Source of the DNA: Aquimarina mycalae
GTDB lineage: Bacteria > Bacteroidota > Bacteroidia > Flavobacteriales > Flavobacteriaceae
DNA length: 64,000 nt
NCBI RefSeq assembly: GCF_029906345.1
Contig: NZ_JARYGY010000009.1
Location: 62,001-126,000, forward strand
Direction of reading: 5' to 3'
The translations under genes and the position numbers were made by a program. The notes beneath the pieces are model-generated. The model had not been told where the DNA came from. It ran no database searches and saw only the letters and a program-made list of their open reading frames with translations. Of the stretch, positions 63,321-64,000 are shown piece after piece. The number at the start of each line of letters is the position of its first letter. Positions within the stretch are counted from its first letter, which is position 1.

Positions 63321-64000
63321 ACAAATTGAAGAAACAACAGAATATCTAAAAGAAAAAGGATTTCACAATCCTGAAATAGGTATTATTCTAGGAACGGGAT
63401 TAGGCCAATTATTAGATGAAATAGAAATTATTAAAGAGGTAAGTTATAATCACATCCCTAATTTCCCTACAGCAACGGTAGAATTTCATAAAGGAAAATT
63501 GATCTACGGAATATTAGAAGGAAAAAAAGTAGTTGTAATGCAAGGGCGCTTTCATTTGTATGAAGGATACACATTACAGGATGTAACATATCCAGTAAGG
63601 ATTATGCATCAATTAGGAATCAAAACACTATTGGTTTCTAATGCTTCTGGAGCAATCAATTTAGGCTTTAAAAAAGGAGAATTAATGCTTATTGATGATC
63701 ACATAAATCTACAAGGAGGTTCTCCTCTGGCGTTTAAGGGAGTCGAAAAACTTGGGACTCGTTTTACAGATATGAGTGCTCCATATGATGCTAAAATTAA
63801 TGCCAAATTAGAATCTATAGCCAAAGCAAACGATATTAATCTACATAAAGGTGTGTATGCATCCGTAGTTGGTCCACAACTAGAAACTCGTGCTGAATAT
63901 AAATACCTAAAAATAATTGGAGCCGATGCCGTTGGAATGAGTACCGTTCCTGAAATTATTGTAGCTAATCATCTTGATCTACCTGTTGCAGCCGTATCTG
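63313..64000 (+). CDS. Purine nucleoside phosphorylase, 3' end outside window
   Basis: At least 229 codons, cut by the window end. Trimeric PNP motifs: 'IILGTGLGQLL', 'QGRFHLYEGYTLQDV', 'SNASGAINLGFKKG', 'GPQLETRAEYK' and 'AVGMSTVPEI'. It swaps the base of a nucleoside for phosphate. The start (ATG at 63313) overlaps the DUF2064 stop by 8 bp, so it belongs to the arsenosugar operon, where removing adenine from the ArsS product would be its natural task. Trimeric PNPs usually prefer guanosine and inosine, so this needs a broadened specificity, or the gene serves general salvage. Confidence 0.92.
   Translation, partial: MTKQIEETTEYLKEKGFHNPEIGIILGTGLGQLLDEIEIIKEVSYNHIPNFPTATVEFHKGKLIYGILEGKKVVVMQGRFHLYEGYTLQDVTYPVRIMHQLGIKTLLVSNASGAINLGFKKGELMLIDDHINLQGGSPLAFKGVEKLGTRFTDMSAPYDAKINAKLESIAKANDINLHKGVYASVVGPQLETRAEYKYLKIIGADAVGMSTVPEIIVANHLDLPVAAVS

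Overview
The window looks like chromosomal DNA from a marine-type member of the Flavobacteriaceae (Bacteroidota). The evidence is AT-rich DNA, two promoters of the Bacteroidota form TTTG/TTG-N18-19-TAnnTTTG, paired SusC/SusD proteins, DUF4249 lipoproteins next to TonB receptors, membrane-anchored AraC regulators, and many short lipoproteins with 'SC/AC' lipoboxes. The genus cannot be fixed from the sequence alone. I saw no phage, IS element, CRISPR array or rRNA.

Layout. (1) 1-4739, minus strand: a tightly packed housekeeping operon running coaX, outer-membrane protein, TPR protein, lptC, small membrane protein, CNNM/CBS membrane protein (cut by the window edge). (2) 4879-6547, plus strand: tRNA-Phe with promoter and terminator, then a MerC-type membrane protein and a GTP cyclohydrolase I behind a promoter whose -33 box is covered by a GCAAC-AAA-GTTGC palindrome, suggesting metal (zinc) control. 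(3) 6645-15667, minus: two lipoproteins (one ClpP/crotonase-like, one with an HxxxH motif), a TonB receptor with its DUF4249 partner flanked by two related hairpins, and a serine hydrolase between two membrane AraC regulators. (4) 15918-25199, minus: methionine sulfoxide reductases MsrA/MsrB, small envelope proteins, two tandem cytochrome P460-type lipoproteins, three AraC regulators (two of them a recent tandem duplication), a [4Fe-4S]-type uracil-DNA glycosylase, and an SPW/YHS/NTF2-like trio ending in a terminator. (5) 25570-30190: an unidentified exported protein, an exported PAP2 phosphatase, an SRPBCC-like protein and a vanadium-dependent haloperoxidase-type lipoprotein. (6) 30156-59279: a large glycan-utilisation locus with three consecutive ~1,100-residue FG-GAP/UnbV lipoproteins, SusD, SusC, a cytoplasmic GH13 alpha-glucosidase, two LacI regulators, an exported GH65 enzyme, a beta-propeller/Y_Y_Y/LuxR membrane regulator and two exported GH3 beta-glucosidases. 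(7) 59923-64000, plus: an arsenosugar-biosynthesis operon (peroxidase-like protein, radical SAM ArsS, two DUF2064 enzymes, rhodanese, purine nucleoside phosphorylase cut by the window end).

How they may work together. The glycan locus joins outer-membrane capture (SusC/D plus three large surface-type lipoproteins), periplasmic cleavage (GH65, GH3 x2) and cytoplasmic cleavage (GH13 with an Asp-Val catalytic signature typical of alpha-1,6 specificity). Two near-identical LacI operators bracket the first LacI gene and precede GH65, giving a simple autoregulated switch. The haloperoxidase overlaps the end of the FG-GAP gene string and may be co-expressed with it. In the last operon, ArsS would make a 5'-deoxyadenosyl dimethylarsinoyl compound, the phosphorylase could remove the base, and the DUF2064 proteins could act on the resulting arsenoriboside; arsM is not in the window. 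The best candidates for something not fully described are the extended arsenosugar operon, the triple FG-GAP/haloperoxidase array, and the P460 pair beside duplicated AraC regulators.
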